DNA from: DASPXK01 sp035637315
GTDB taxonomy: Bacteria; Chloroflexota; UBA6077; JACCZL01
NCBI GenBank assembly: GCA_035637315.1
Contig: DASPXK010000282.1
Span: 1 to 16,715, forward strand
Reading direction: 5' to 3'
Length of the DNA: 16,715 nt
Shown here: positions 1 to 7,920 of the stretch, piece by piece
Numbering within the stretch: the stretch's first letter is position 1
Layout of the letters: each line of letters starts with the position of its first letter
Program-made: the position numbers and the translations under genes
Notes under the pieces: model-generated
Seen by the model: only the letters and a program-made list of their open reading frames with translations
Told to the model about the DNA's origin: nothing
Database searches by the model: none

Positions 1-162
1 GATTGGGCCGGCACTCGCGTGCCCACGAAGACCGGCGTACCACCAAGGATGTCGGGATCACTGTGGACGACTTGGCTGAATCGCGTCATGCTGAACGCTT
101 GATCACCTTGGCCAAGTATACAGCGGGAAGGCGCCGTCGGATTCGTGGCGTTGCAGTCCGCG

Positions 163-1338
163 CTATTCCCTTCCTACTCGACCATACACCTCGAGCAGGG
201 TCGCGGCCGCGGCTTGCCAGGTGAACTGGGCTGCCCGTTCGCTGCCGCGACGGCGCATGTCGTCGCGCACGTTCGGGTTCAGCGCCAACAGCTCGAGGGC
301 CGCGGCGAGCTGCTCCGAGTCGTCCGGATCGACCTGGAGCCCGGCGTCCCCAACCACCTCGGGCAGTGAGCTGGCTCGAGAGGCGACGACCGGCGTGCCA
401 CACGCCATCGCCTCGAGAACCGGCAGGCCAAAACCCTCGTAGTGGGACGGGAAGACGAACATCTGGGCGGCTGAGTAAAGGGTCGCCAGCTCGGCCTCGG
501 GCACGAACCCCGGGAAAATGGTGTCATCGCGGACGGGCGACCGCTCGGCGCGCTGCATGATCCCTTCCCACAACCAGCCTCTGCGGCCCACCACCACGAG
601 CTTGTGCGGCAGGGTCTGGCGCGACTTGAGGATCCCGAACGCTTCGAGTAAGCCGTCCAGATTCTTGCGCGGCTCGATCACGCCGACGAACAGGATGAAG
701 GGGGTTTCGTCGTCGAGGCCAATGCGCTGGCGCAGCGCGCGCTGGCGGGCCGGATCATCAACGGGACGGAAGCTGGCGTCTACTCCGCCTGGAACCACCG
801 CCACGCGGTCAGGCGGCGCGCCCAGCAGGCAGATCACGTCGTTGCGCGTGTTCTCCGAGTCGGCCACGACGAAGTCGGCGCGGGCGACCGAGCGGGGGAC
901 CATCTTTTCCAGGTACGCCCGAAGGTGCTCGTCGGCGCACTCCGGATACAGCAGAAACGCCAGATCGTGGACGGTCAGGACCGTGCGGGCGTGCCGAATG
1001 GGTGGTAGGACGAAGTCTGGCGAGTGATAGATGTCGAGCGGCCCGGTCAGCCACTCGATCGGCAGCGGCGCGTTGAGCCGATGCCAGATGATGTTGAGCC
1101 AGCGCTCCGACAGCCGCAGCGGGCGGCGGCTGACGTTCTGCCCGCGTGGAAAGGATAGGTTAGCGCCAGGATTGGGCGCGGCATGCAACAGCAGGTAGCT
1201 ATTGGTGGTGTCAAGCTCCAGCAGCGCGCCAACCAGATTCCGAACGAAGCGGCCGATGCCGGCGTTCTGGTTGACCGCGGCCGTGTAGTCGATCGCGATG
1301 CGCAGTGATCGTATCTCGACAGGGCTGGCAACCGGCAT
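163..1338 (-). CDS. GT4-type glycosyltransferase
   Basis: Transfers a sugar from an activated donor to a growing surface glycan or lipid-linked acceptor on the cytoplasmic face of the membrane; donor and acceptor cannot be read from the sequence. The 391-residue product has the GT-B layout. An N-terminal Rossmann half contains GIGRFVRNL (about 27-35) and VHD (123-125). The C-terminal half begins with VGVIEPRKN (218-226) and holds the family signature HYEGFGLPVLEAMACGTPVV, whose E301 and E309 form the EX7E donor-binding pair. I chose the ATG at 1338 because GGAG lies 9 bases upstream and it starts 5 bases after the stop of the preceding flippase-like gene; an in-frame start at 1398 would add 20 unlikely residues and overlap that gene. 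It is the last gene of the minus-strand polysaccharide operon. The family is certain, the substrate unknown. Confidence 0.92.
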   Translation of the reverse strand: MPVASPVEIRSLRIAIDYTAAVNQNAGIGRFVRNLVGALLELDTTNSYLLLHAAPNPGANLSFPRGQNVSRRPLRLSERWLNIIWHRLNAPLPIEWLTGPLDIYHSPDFVLPPIRHARTVLTVHDLAFLLYPECADEHLRAYLEKMVPRSVARADFVVADSENTRNDVICLLGAPPDRVAVVPGGVDASFRPVDDPARQRALRQRIGLDDETPFILFVGVIEPRKNLDGLLEAFGILKSRQTLPHKLVVVGRRGWLWEGIMQRAERSPVRDDTIFPGFVPEAELATLYSAAQMFVFPSHYEGFGLPVLEAMACGTPVVASRASSLPEVVGDAGLQVDPDDSEQLAAALELLALNPNVRDDMRRRGSERAAQFTWQAAAATLLEVYGRVGRE

Positions 1339-1343
1339 GCCGA

Positions 1344-2393
1344 TCAGCTCCGGCGGGTGAAGAAGTAGAGTCCGAGGCCCACGAGCACCAGGCTCCAATA
1401 GCTAATGGTGCGATCCAAGATCGCCACTGAAGTGGCGACGTTCTCGTCGACGCCGGGCGCCAGGCCGAAGCCGGCCGCCAGGATCAAGATCCCGACGATC
1501 GCCGATTCGACGAAGCCCAAACCGGCCGGGGTGACCGGCAGTGTGGTCAGTAGAGCCGACGCGAGCGCGACGAACAGCACGATCGGCGGTGACAGCAGGA
1601 ACAGGCCGAGTGAGAGGCAGACCAGATACAGTCGGCTCGCCTCGATGCCCCAGCCGACCAGAGAGTAGAGCAGTACCAGGGGCAGCGCCTGGAAGGAGCC
1701 GAGCGTCCCCTCCTCGAACAGACCGTACTGGTGCCGGAAGCGACGGGGCACCAGCCGGGTGATGTGGCCGCTCAGATTGCGCATCGCGAACAGGCCGACG
1801 ATCACCGCGCACACCAGCACCAGTCCGACCTGCATGATCCCCAGCACGACTGACGGCAGCGCGCCATGGAAGGCTAGTAAGACCGACCCGGCCAGGAGGA
1901 CGAACAGCAGCAGCATGTCGATGATGCGCTCGGCCAGGATCGTCCCGAACGTCTTGGAGAAGGACACCCCAGCCGCCCGCTTGAGCAGGTAAGCGCGGTA
2001 CGCGTCGCCCAGCTTGGCCGGCACGATACAGTTGGCGAACCAGGACAGCAGCACGATCTCGGCGATCCCCAGGATGGGCGGCATCCGGACCCCCTCGCCC
2101 TCGTGGAAGCCGACGTTTTCCAGCAGCTTTCGCCACCGCAGTCCGCGCACGAGGAAGGTGGCGTAGTAGACCACCAGAGCCGCCAGGTAGTACAGCGGAT
2201 TGGTCTGACTGAGACGGGCGACTATCGCCTCCACCTCGACGTTCACGCGGCTCAGGACGACCAGCAAGATGGCGATCCCCAGCCCGAACGAGAGCAGGGT
2301 GCGGACGTTCAGGAACCTTCGACTGAGCGGGTCCGGCTCGGCTGCCTCAATCGCTGGCTGGTCCGGTGCGTCATGGGCGGGCTTGTCTACCAC
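1344..2393 (-). CDS. UPF0104 / LPG-synthase-TM-like flippase family membrane protein
   Basis: An integral membrane protein of 349 residues of the family that includes the N-terminal half of MprF and archaeal AglD (lysylphosphatidylglycerol synthase TM region, PF03706). Members are linked to lipid or lipid-linked sugar transfer across membranes. After a polar N-terminus of about 30 residues there are roughly eight hydrophobic segments. Family marks visible are FLVRGLRWRKLL, NCIVPAKLGDAYRAYLLKR, ILAERIIDM, LPVTPAGLGFVESA and a late DRTISYW. The GTG start at 2393 overlaps the last bases of the upstream ligase gene (TAG at 2387-2389), implying translational coupling, and the stop is 5 bases before the GT4 start. 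In this operon it probably handles the lipid-linked glycan made by its neighbours; that role is inferred. Confidence 0.88.
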   Translation of the reverse strand: MVDKPAHDAPDQPAIEAAEPDPLSRRFLNVRTLLSFGLGIAILLVVLSRVNVEVEAIVARLSQTNPLYYLAALVVYYATFLVRGLRWRKLLENVGFHEGEGVRMPPILGIAEIVLLSWFANCIVPAKLGDAYRAYLLKRAAGVSFSKTFGTILAERIIDMLLLFVLLAGSVLLAFHGALPSVVLGIMQVGLVLVCAVIVGLFAMRNLSGHITRLVPRRFRHQYGLFEEGTLGSFQALPLVLLYSLVGWGIEASRLYLVCLSLGLFLLSPPIVLFVALASALLTTLPVTPAGLGFVESAIVGILILAAGFGLAPGVDENVATSVAILDRTISYWSLVLVGLGLYFFTRRS

Positions 2394-3868
2394 CGAGATG
2401 GCTCGCCTCCGATCAAGCCGAGCAGCATACCCACCTGGATGCCGACGCCGTGCACCAGGAGGTTGTCAAACATGTTGTGGGTGCTGAGGACGACCAGGCT
2501 GCCGAGCAGGCCCACGAGCAGCGCGCGCGAGAACGAGGACTGAGGACTCAGGACTGAGCGATCCCTCAGTCCTGAGTCCTCAGTCCTCAGTCCTGCTCCG
2601 ATCGCGCGAAAAGCGGCCCCCATCAGCAGCAGCAGAGCGACCAGGCCAGGCACCCCAGCCTCAGCCGCCATGTTTAGGTAGAAGTTGTGGGCGTGGCCCA
2701 GCGCTTCGCGCCAGCCGGGCAGCGAGTACTGATCGTACACGGCAGGGTAGTTGCCGGGCCCGACCCCGCGGAATGGGTGATCCAAAAACATCTCCCAGCC
2801 AGCTTGCCAATGCGCCATTCGCTCGACGACGGCCACGTTCTCGGGCGTCGGCTGGACCTGGCGGGCGTCGAAGATGCTGAAGTTGGCCGCGGTCGACGTT
2901 AGGCGCTCAGCAAGCGCTGGCGGCAGGGCCCCAAACGCGCCGAAGAGCCCGACCAGGAGCCCGACCGCCAGGGTTGGGACGATCAAGCGCCGCGTCCGCG
3001 GGCTCCAGACGAGCGCCATCACCGCCGCCCCAAACGCGAGCCCAAGCCAGGCCCCCCGCGACAGGCTCAGCGCGATGCCCAGGCCGGTGCAGAGGACCGT
3101 GAAGAGCGACAGCAGACGGAAGCTGGCTGGTCCGCGCACCGCGGAGAAGGCCAGCGCCAGGGGGAAGATGGTGCCGAGGTAGCCCGCGAACGGGTTCGGT
3201 TGGCCGAAGTTACCGTGCGCCCGCATGAAGTCGCCGACGGCGAAGTTCGGCGGGCCCAGACCGGCGAAGAATTGGACGACACCCATCAAGGCGTGTCCAG
3301 AGCCCGCGAGAAAGAGGACCGCCAGGACCAGCCGCGCGCGGCTCTCATCGCGGACGTGCAGCGCCGTGAACAAGAATACCAGCCCCAGGAGCAGCCACTT
3401 CAGGATCTCCTTGGTCGCCAGGGTCAGGCTGGTGGCCGAGCTGGCCGCTATCAGAAGCGTAAGCAGCAAGAAGAAGAGCGAGGTCGCGATGCCGCTCTGA
3501 TGGATCTTGATCTCCTGGCGGGCCATGCCGCGAGCCAACCAGATAGACAGCATCACGAGCGCCAGTGGCTCGAAGATCGAGATCGACGGCGTGGCCGTCG
3601 TGGCGCCGGTGGTCTCCTCGAGCCCGAGGCTCGGAGAGAACGGGATCGCCACCAGCAGCGCGCACAGGCCGACCAGGGGCTCGATCAGCATGCCTACGAG
3701 AGTGGCTGCGGCCACGACGAAGGGCAGCATAAACTCGAGCGGCGCGCTGCCTATCAGGACAGCCAGCCCAAGACCCGTCGCGAGCCAGACTGGGCCCAGC
3801 GGGGGCGCAAGCCCCCCCTTCCCTTCAGGGAAAGGGGCCGGGGGATTAGGTCGTACCGCCGAGATCAC
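2387..3868 (-). CDS. O-antigen ligase/polymerase-like (Wzy_C) membrane protein with repeat-derived insertions
   Basis: Polytopic membrane protein of 493 residues of the WaaL/Wzy superfamily, which joins or polymerises lipid-linked glycans on the outer side of the cytoplasmic membrane. Family marks are GNFGQPNPFAGYLG, SLSRGAWLGLAFG, the periplasmic-loop stretch AGWEMFLDHPFRGVGPGNY, and HAHNFYLNMAAEAGVPGL. The GTG start at 3866-3868 overlaps the upstream TGA as GTGA, the normal coupled arrangement. Residues 7-23 are encoded by a GC-rich inverted repeat, and residues 427-445 lie exactly on a perfect 24-bp hairpin. Both stretches are proline- or charge-rich, unlike the hydrophobic rest, and look like genomic repeats captured in frame. 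The acceptor and product are unknown. It lies second in the operon, after the UDP-xylose enzyme. Confidence 0.88.
   Translation of the reverse strand: MISAVRPNPPAPFPEGKGGLAPPLGPVWLATGLGLAVLIGSAPLEFMLPFVVAAATLVGMLIEPLVGLCALLVAIPFSPSLGLEETTGATTATPSISIFEPLALVMLSIWLARGMARQEIKIHQSGIATSLFFLLLTLLIAASSATSLTLATKEILKWLLLGLVFLFTALHVRDESRARLVLAVLFLAGSGHALMGVVQFFAGLGPPNFAVGDFMRAHGNFGQPNPFAGYLGTIFPLALAFSAVRGPASFRLLSLFTVLCTGLGIALSLSRGAWLGLAFGAAVMALVWSPRTRRLIVPTLAVGLLVGLFGAFGALPPALAERLTSTAANFSIFDARQVQPTPENVAVVERMAHWQAGWEMFLDHPFRGVGPGNYPAVYDQYSLPGWREALGHAHNFYLNMAAEAGVPGLVALLLLMGAAFRAIGAGLRTEDSGLRDRSVLSPQSSFSRALLVGLLGSLVVLSTHNMFDNLLVHGVGIQVGMLLGLIGGEPSRW
2535..2588. repeat. Perfect 24-bp inverted repeat inside a CDS
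   Basis: Left arm 2535-2558 and right arm 2565-2588 are exact reverse complements, separated by a 6-base loop. The arms are built of the tandem word GGACTGA/GGACTCA. The element is read through in frame by the O-antigen ligase gene on the minus strand. The right arm is followed by a further partial copy of the word (2589-2595). It looks like a dispersed intergenic repeat that landed in coding sequence. Confidence 0.85.
3801..3850. repeat. GC-rich double-hairpin repeat just after a start codon
   Basis: GGGGGC (3801-3806), GCAA and GCCCCC (3811-3816) form a GNRA-capped stem. A second stem pairs CCCCTTCCCT (3815-3824) with AGGGAAAGGGG (3827-3837). The minus strand codes PNPPAPFPEGKGGLAPP, residues 7-23 of the ligase-like protein. 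The composition and peptide look like a dispersed repeat rather than native protein sequence; this is inferred from style, not from a search. Confidence 0.6.
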
Positions 3869-4824
3869 GACCAGAGACTCTCGATTGGCGAATGGGCGAT
3901 GAGATCACGGAACCACTCGATCGTTCGCTGTAGCCCGTCCTCCACGGAGACCCGTGGCTCCCAACCGAGAACGGTGCGCGCTTTGGAGATATCCGGCCGC
4001 CGCCGTGACGGGTCGTCCACGGGCAGCTCGGCGTGGATGATGTCAGACTCGGCTCCGCACAGGTCGCGAATCAGATGGGCAAACTCGAGCACGGTCCGCT
4101 CCTCCGGGTTGCCGAGGTTGAAGACCTCGCCGGCCTGATCCTCGGCGAGCATCACCCGCTCGAGCCCATCCACGATATCGTCGACGTAGCACAGGCTGCG
4201 GGTCTGCGAGCCATCTCCGTACACGGTCAGCGGCTTCCCCCTCAGCGCCTGCATGATGAAATTGGGCACCACCCGCCCGTCGGTCGGGTCCATCCGTGGG
4301 CCGTACGTGTTGAAGAGGCGCACGACCCGAACGTCGAGCCCGCGCTCTCGGCAATAGACCATGCTGATCGCCTCGGCGAAGCGCTTGCCCTCGTCGTAGC
4401 AAGCGCGCGGGCCGAGCGGGTTCACGTTGCCCCAGTAACCCTCTGGCTGGGGGTGAACTTCCGGCTCGCCGTAGACCTCCGAGGTTGAGGCCGTCAGGAA
4501 GCGGGCGCTCTGGCGGTGAGCAAGCTCGAGGAGATGGCTGGTGCCGACCGCGTTTGTCAGCGCCGTCTCGAGCGGATAGCGGTAGTAACCTTTCGGGCTG
4601 GCCGGGCTGGCCAGGTGGAACACTAGATCGGCTGGCGCGTCGAAGGGGCGTGTGATGTCATGCTCGACGAATTCGAAGGCCGGATTGGACGCGAGGTGCT
4701 CGACGTTGTGGCGTGCGCCCGTCAGCAGGTTGTCGACGCACAGGATTTCGAAGCCGGCCGCGAGGAGGCGGTCGCAGAGGTGTGAGCCAATGAACCCGGC
4801 CCCGCCGGTCACCAGGGCTCTCAA
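3865..4824 (-). CDS. UDP-glucuronate decarboxylase (UDP-xylose synthase), extended SDR
   Basis: Cytosolic NAD-dependent enzyme that oxidises and decarboxylates UDP-glucuronate to UDP-xylose for surface glycan synthesis. The 319-residue product has the extended-SDR plan: the NAD-binding GGAGFIG at 7-13, a catalytic TSEVYG with S115 and E116, and the YxxxK pair Y143/K147 in RACYDEGKR, a form typical of UXS rather than of GalE or RmlB. NVNPLGPRACYDEGKR and NTYGPRMDPTDGRVVPNFI are strong UXS signatures. I chose the TTG at 4824 because GGGAGG lies 9 bases upstream, the protein then begins directly at the Rossmann strand, and the promoter's expected start point is near 4902; a longer frame from 4902 would have no leader. 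It is the first gene of the operon and its stop overlaps the ligase start as GTGA. Confidence 0.93.
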   Translation of the reverse strand: MRALVTGGAGFIGSHLCDRLLAAGFEILCVDNLLTGARHNVEHLASNPAFEFVEHDITRPFDAPADLVFHLASPASPKGYYRYPLETALTNAVGTSHLLELAHRQSARFLTASTSEVYGEPEVHPQPEGYWGNVNPLGPRACYDEGKRFAEAISMVYCRERGLDVRVVRLFNTYGPRMDPTDGRVVPNFIMQALRGKPLTVYGDGSQTRSLCYVDDIVDGLERVMLAEDQAGEVFNLGNPEERTVLEFAHLIRDLCGAESDIIHAELPVDDPSRRRPDISKARTVLGWEPRVSVEDGLQRTIEWFRDLIAHSPIESLWS

Positions 4825-4908
4825 GCCGGGCTGCCTCCCGTGGAGCAGAGCGTGCGCCCGACGCGTCGGGGCGGGCCGCTCCTGGCCTGACCGGTGCGGC
4901 AAGGCAAT

Positions 4909-4938
4909 ATTCTATCAGGCCGAGCTCCCGGCTGTCAG
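4909..4938 (-). promoter_or_regulatory. Sigma70-like promoter of the polysaccharide operon
   Basis: On the minus strand CTGACA (4938-4933) is followed by an 18-base spacer and TAGAAT (4914-4909), each five of six bases to consensus. The predicted start near 4902 leaves a leader of about 78 bases before the TTG of the UDP-glucuronate decarboxylase. The left end of the IS remnant begins 9 bp upstream of the -35 box. Confidence 0.6.
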
Positions 4939-4947
4939 CTCTGCGAA

Positions 4948-6314
4948 TTGCCTCATAACTCCCGTTACCCGGGGGGCATACGTTGCCTCATAACCCAACT
5001 TACCAAAGGAGCTGAGGGAATGAGGGTGAGGCAAGCGAGCAAGCACGAGATGGCGGCGGAGTTGCGGGCCGCGTACCTGCGGGCAGACCGGCCCGATAAA
5101 GCTCGGATCCTGGACACGTTCATCGAGGCGACGGGCGCCCATCGGAAGTGGGCGATGCGGTTGTTGCGGCACGGACCGCCGCCGCCGCGGTCGAGTCACG
5201 GCGGCCGGCCACGGACGTACTCGTCGGAGGTGGTGGGCGCGCTACGGGTGGCCGCCGAGGCCAGCAGCTGGCTGTGCGGAACGCCTGGCCCCATTCCTTG
5301 AGGAGCTGGTGCCAGCACTGGAGGCCGAAGGCGCTACTCGCAGTGGGCCCAACGGTGCGGGCGCAGCTGGTCGGGATGTGCGCGGCGACCATCGGATCGT
5401 CGCCTGCGGCCATTTCGGCTCCAGCTGCGCCCGCACGGACTGGGGACGACGAAGCCGGGCACGCTCCTCAAGCAGCAGGTCCCGGTTCACACGTTCACGC
5501 CCTGGGAAGGCCAGCGGCCGGGCTTCGTCGAGGTCGACCTGGTGGCGCATTGCGGGACCGGTCCAGCCGGCCACTATCTGAATACCCTGGTGGCCACCGA
5601 CGTGGACCGCCTGGACCGAGTGCATCGGGGTCTGGGGCAAAGGCCAGGCGGCGGTGTTCGCGGGGCTGGAACAGATCCGCGGGCGGCTGCCGTTCGCGCT
5701 GCTGGGGATCGACTCGGACAACGGCAGCGAGTTCCCTGAACGCCCACCTGGTCCAGTACTGCCAGCGGGAGCGGATCAAGTTCACGCGCAGTCGGCCGTA
5801 CTGGAAAAACGACCAGCCCACGTGGAGCAGAAGAAGTGGTTGGTGGTCCGCAAGCTGCTCGGCTACGACCGCTACGAGAGCGAGGCCGCGTTGGAGCAGC
5901 TGAATCGGATCTACGCGCTGCGGCGGATCTGGACCAACCACTGGCAGCCGGTCTTGAAGCTGATCGGCAAACAGCGCGAGGGCGCCAAGGTCACCAAGCG
6001 CTACGATACGGCCCAGACGCCTATCGGCGAGTCCTGGCAGCCAGGGTGCTGGACGCGGGCGCGCGGGAGCGGCTGGAGCGGGAGCATGCGGCATCTGGGC
6101 CGGTCAGGGTGCGGCGGGAGTCGAGTTGGCTGTCGACACGCTCCATGCCCTGCACGAGCGGAGGCCTGCAGCCTGTGAATAATCGGTCCGTGCCAAGCTG
6201 GCGAGTTTTCCACAGCCCGCGAGAGGGGGTGGCTACGACGACTCCGGCGAGGGCTTAGTAACGTGGAGATATGAGGCAACGATACCCCTTCGGTAACGGG
6301 AAGTTTTGAGGCAA
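4948..6314 (+). mobile_element. Decayed insertion sequence with nested double terminal repeats
   Basis: The outer ends are inverted repeats: TTGCCTCATAAC... then CCCGTTACC at 4948-4969, and its complement at 6292-6314 with one substitution and one extra base. Each end holds a second, inner copy in the same orientation as its outer copy: 4983-5004 on the left (18 of 22 bases like the outer one) and 6258-6279 on the right. Such paired copies are typical transposase-binding sites. The element is about 1.37 kb and holds a single broken rve-type transposase gene. No target duplication is visible in the flanks (left ...CTGCGAA, right CCCGCTC...). The exact IS family was not assigned. Confidence 0.88.
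5020..6182 (+). pseudogene. rve/DDE integrase-core transposase, multiply frameshifted
   Basis: This encoded the IS transposase. It begins at ATG 5020, after GGAGCTGAGGGA, with MRVRQASKHEMAAELR, and ends at TAA 6180-6182 after the recognisable tail ELAVDTLHALHER. Conserved stretches alternate among frames in the order 1-2-3-1-2-3-2-1-3, about eight shifts. Examples are RLAPFLEELVPALEAEG near 5282 (frame 2), VRAQLVGMCAATI near 5355 (frame 3), PGFVEVDLVAHCG near 5520 (frame 1), LLGIDSDNGSEF near 5700 (frame 2), NAHLVQYCQRERIKFTRSRP near 5745 (frame 3) and AHVEQKKWLVVRKLL near 5818 (frame 2). The three catalytic acidic residues are still visible in VEVD, SDNG and HVEQ. VEQKK replaces the VEQKN I expect from relatives. 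A functional protein is not possible without many corrections. Neighbouring genes are intact, which argues for decay rather than poor sequence. Confidence 0.9.
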
Positions 6315-6438
6315 CCCGCTCTGTGGGATCGTCGGTAGATGGTGCTGGCACGACAGCAGGTTGCCTTCGTCGACAACTGGAATTGTGTCGGCGCTGTGAC
6401 TTTGCCCGGGTCCAGCATCGTCTATCCTGCACCTAGCT

Positions 6439-7452
6439 TTGAGGAGACCGTTCGTTGGCGTTCAGAACGGCGCCGATGGGAGCGAATCTGCTGTCTTCAC
6501 CGAGGTACTAACAATTGATGACGGCAACCGAAAGTACATGATCACTAACGAGTTCCTAATTACTGCCAAGGACGCCCTCACGCTCGCGGCTGCTGTGGGT
6601 CCAGGGCCTGTGAGAGAGCTCCTGACCGTCGTGCAGCGCGCCATCGACGCCACGAACGGAACAAGGGCCCTTGCGCCGCCATTGGTCGGCCCACAGGCGT
6701 GGGCCGCGCTCGCCCATGCTGCTGGCGATGCTAACCACTTGGTCGAGCTTATTGGAAACGCGCCGGGCACCGCTGACCCCGAATTATCGCCGGCCAACGG
6801 TAGGGTCCTCGGGGCCGGGGAACTCAGTGCTGAGCCTCCGACGCTGCTTTCGACTCTCGTCTGGCTGCTGAAGGCGGAAGTGGGCGCATTTCGCTCGAGG
6901 TCGCATTTCGAGAGCGGCTTATCGCTCCACCCTGGTGCCCTCAGGATGCAGCCACCCCACCCATCGCTTGGGGAGCACGGCTGGGCCGCGGCGCTCCCAC
7001 CGGCAGCCGACCGCCAGACGATGAGCCTGCCCGAGGTCGTCACAGCAGACCCGACTCTCATGGGACCCAACCAGGAGCACGTCCTGAGCTTCGCGGGCAG
7101 CCATGCCCACAACAACGTCACGAGCGTCGACCTCTCACTCTCCTCACCATCTCCGCAGCGGCTCGACCCGGCCGCCCTTCAATGCACCGGCCCTCCGGAT
7201 TCTCGCGACGATCCGATCAGGGCGGATCTGATACTAGGCCCGAACGGACGTGTCGAGTATCCGGGCGTCGGTGGGTGCGGGCGAACGATCGGCCCACTTG
7301 ATCTTGAGCGTGAACAGATCCGAGCCCTCGACCATGGGGGTCGATCCGACGAATGGCACATTTTCGTCTCGGCCCGCGGCGCTCTTATCTGGCTCCTCGC
7401 GGGCGCAAAGATCTTCGCGATCCTCCTGGTCCTTTCCATGCTCAATCGATAG
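6439..7452 (+). CDS. Unrecognised protein with a C-terminal membrane anchor
   Basis: I do not recognise the family. The frame from TTG 6439 gives 337 residues; an internal ATG at 6538 (MITNEFLITAKDAL) is a reasonable alternative start, and no start has a convincing ribosome site (GAGGAG at 6441-6446 has no well-placed start after it). The first third is helix-prone (residues 42-150, including KDALTLAAAVGPGPVRELL and WAALAHAAGDANHLVELIG). The middle (155-300) is rich in Pro, Gly, Ser and His and probably loosely ordered. Residues 314-334 (ALIWLLAGAKIFAILLVLSML) form one hydrophobic segment three residues from the C-terminus, so the protein is probably tail-anchored with its bulk in the cytoplasm. 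It is the first gene of the plus-strand chaperone cassette, 66 bases before the GrpE-like gene and in the same frame. Its role there is unknown. Confidence 0.6.
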   Translation: MRRPFVGVQNGADGSESAVFTEVLTIDDGNRKYMITNEFLITAKDALTLAAAVGPGPVRELLTVVQRAIDATNGTRALAPPLVGPQAWAALAHAAGDANHLVELIGNAPGTADPELSPANGRVLGAGELSAEPPTLLSTLVWLLKAEVGAFRSRSHFESGLSLHPGALRMQPPHPSLGEHGWAAALPPAADRQTMSLPEVVTADPTLMGPNQEHVLSFAGSHAHNNVTSVDLSLSSPSPQRLDPAALQCTGPPDSRDDPIRADLILGPNGRVEYPGVGGCGRTIGPLDLEREQIRALDHGGRSDEWHIFVSARGALIWLLAGAKIFAILLVLSMLNR

Positions 7453-7518
7453 GCGGGACCGCGCTCTCCTATCAGGGATGGGGTATTTCGCCGCAAGGCG
7501 GAAGAGCTGCGTGCTTTC

Positions 7519-7920
7519 ATGGTCGGGTTGGATCCGCTCTCGGCATCTGGGACGGGCATCGTAACGGGCTCGACGCCAGGCCTGCTCGTCCGTGTAGCCG
7601 AGGAGGTGTGGCGTCTCGGCAAACGTGCCGACCGCGCGGCCAGGCTGACGGGAGAGAAACCGCTCAGGGGAATCCGCGAGTCCGTGTTGCGCCTGCAGGA
7701 CGCGCTGGCTGACCACCGCGTCCGACTCGAAGACCACTTTGGCGAGCCCTATCGTGAGGGTATGCGGCTGGACATCCTTCACGTGGACGGTGATCCCGGG
7801 AGCGAGGGGTCTTTGTGGATCATCGAAACGGTGAAGCCAACAGTGTTGCTCGATGAGCAAGTGTTGAGCGCCGGCCAAGTAATCCTCGGGAGCAACCCGC
7901 CCCACCCGGCGATCACATGA
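7519..7920 (+). CDS. Minimal GrpE-like nucleotide exchange factor (putative)
   Basis: A 133-residue protein that probably speeds ADP release from the Hsp70 encoded next to it. Residues 22-72 are a charged helix. They are followed by a segment with the spacing of the GrpE beta-wing domain: GEPYREGMRLDILHV (75-89) resembles the GxPFDPxxHEAV region, and IIETVKPTVLLDEQVLSAGQ, continuing VILG (101-124), resembles the terminal V.E....GY...R.LR.A.V.V pattern. The long N-terminal coiled coil of classical GrpE (about 190-200 residues) is largely missing. ATG 7519 is only weakly preceded by GAAGAG; the frame stays open back to the previous stop. Its TGA overlaps the Hsp70 ATG as ATGA, which implies coupled translation and supports partnership. 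The GrpE assignment rests on pattern and context, not on strong identity. Confidence 0.6.
   Translation: MVGLDPLSASGTGIVTGSTPGLLVRVAEEVWRLGKRADRAARLTGEKPLRGIRESVLRLQDALADHRVRLEDHFGEPYREGMRLDILHVDGDPGSEGSLWIIETVKPTVLLDEQVLSAGQVILGSNPPHPAIT

Noticed and set aside
1..162. Possible gene at the left edge of the window
   Set aside because: Open frames here run on antisense to the glycosyltransferase and have no recognisable features; no tRNA, CRISPR or clear terminator was seen.
3200..4138. Long plus-strand open frame (312 codons) over the ligase and decarboxylase genes
   Set aside because: It is antisense to two clearly real genes, is Arg/Gln/Gly-rich with no family features, and reflects GC-rich codon bias.
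4894..5019. N-terminal extension of the transposase frame upstream of 5020
   Set aside because: It is coded by the IS terminal repeats and the flank, and the family-like sequence starts exactly at MRVRQASKHEM.
4941..6325. Target-site duplication around the IS remnant
   Set aside because: Flanks CTGCGAA and CCCGCTC do not match at any short length.
6402..6428. Promoter TTGCCC / TATCCT ahead of the chaperone cassette
   Set aside because: The 15-base spacer and weak boxes are not enough to call it; the cassette promoter remains unlocated.
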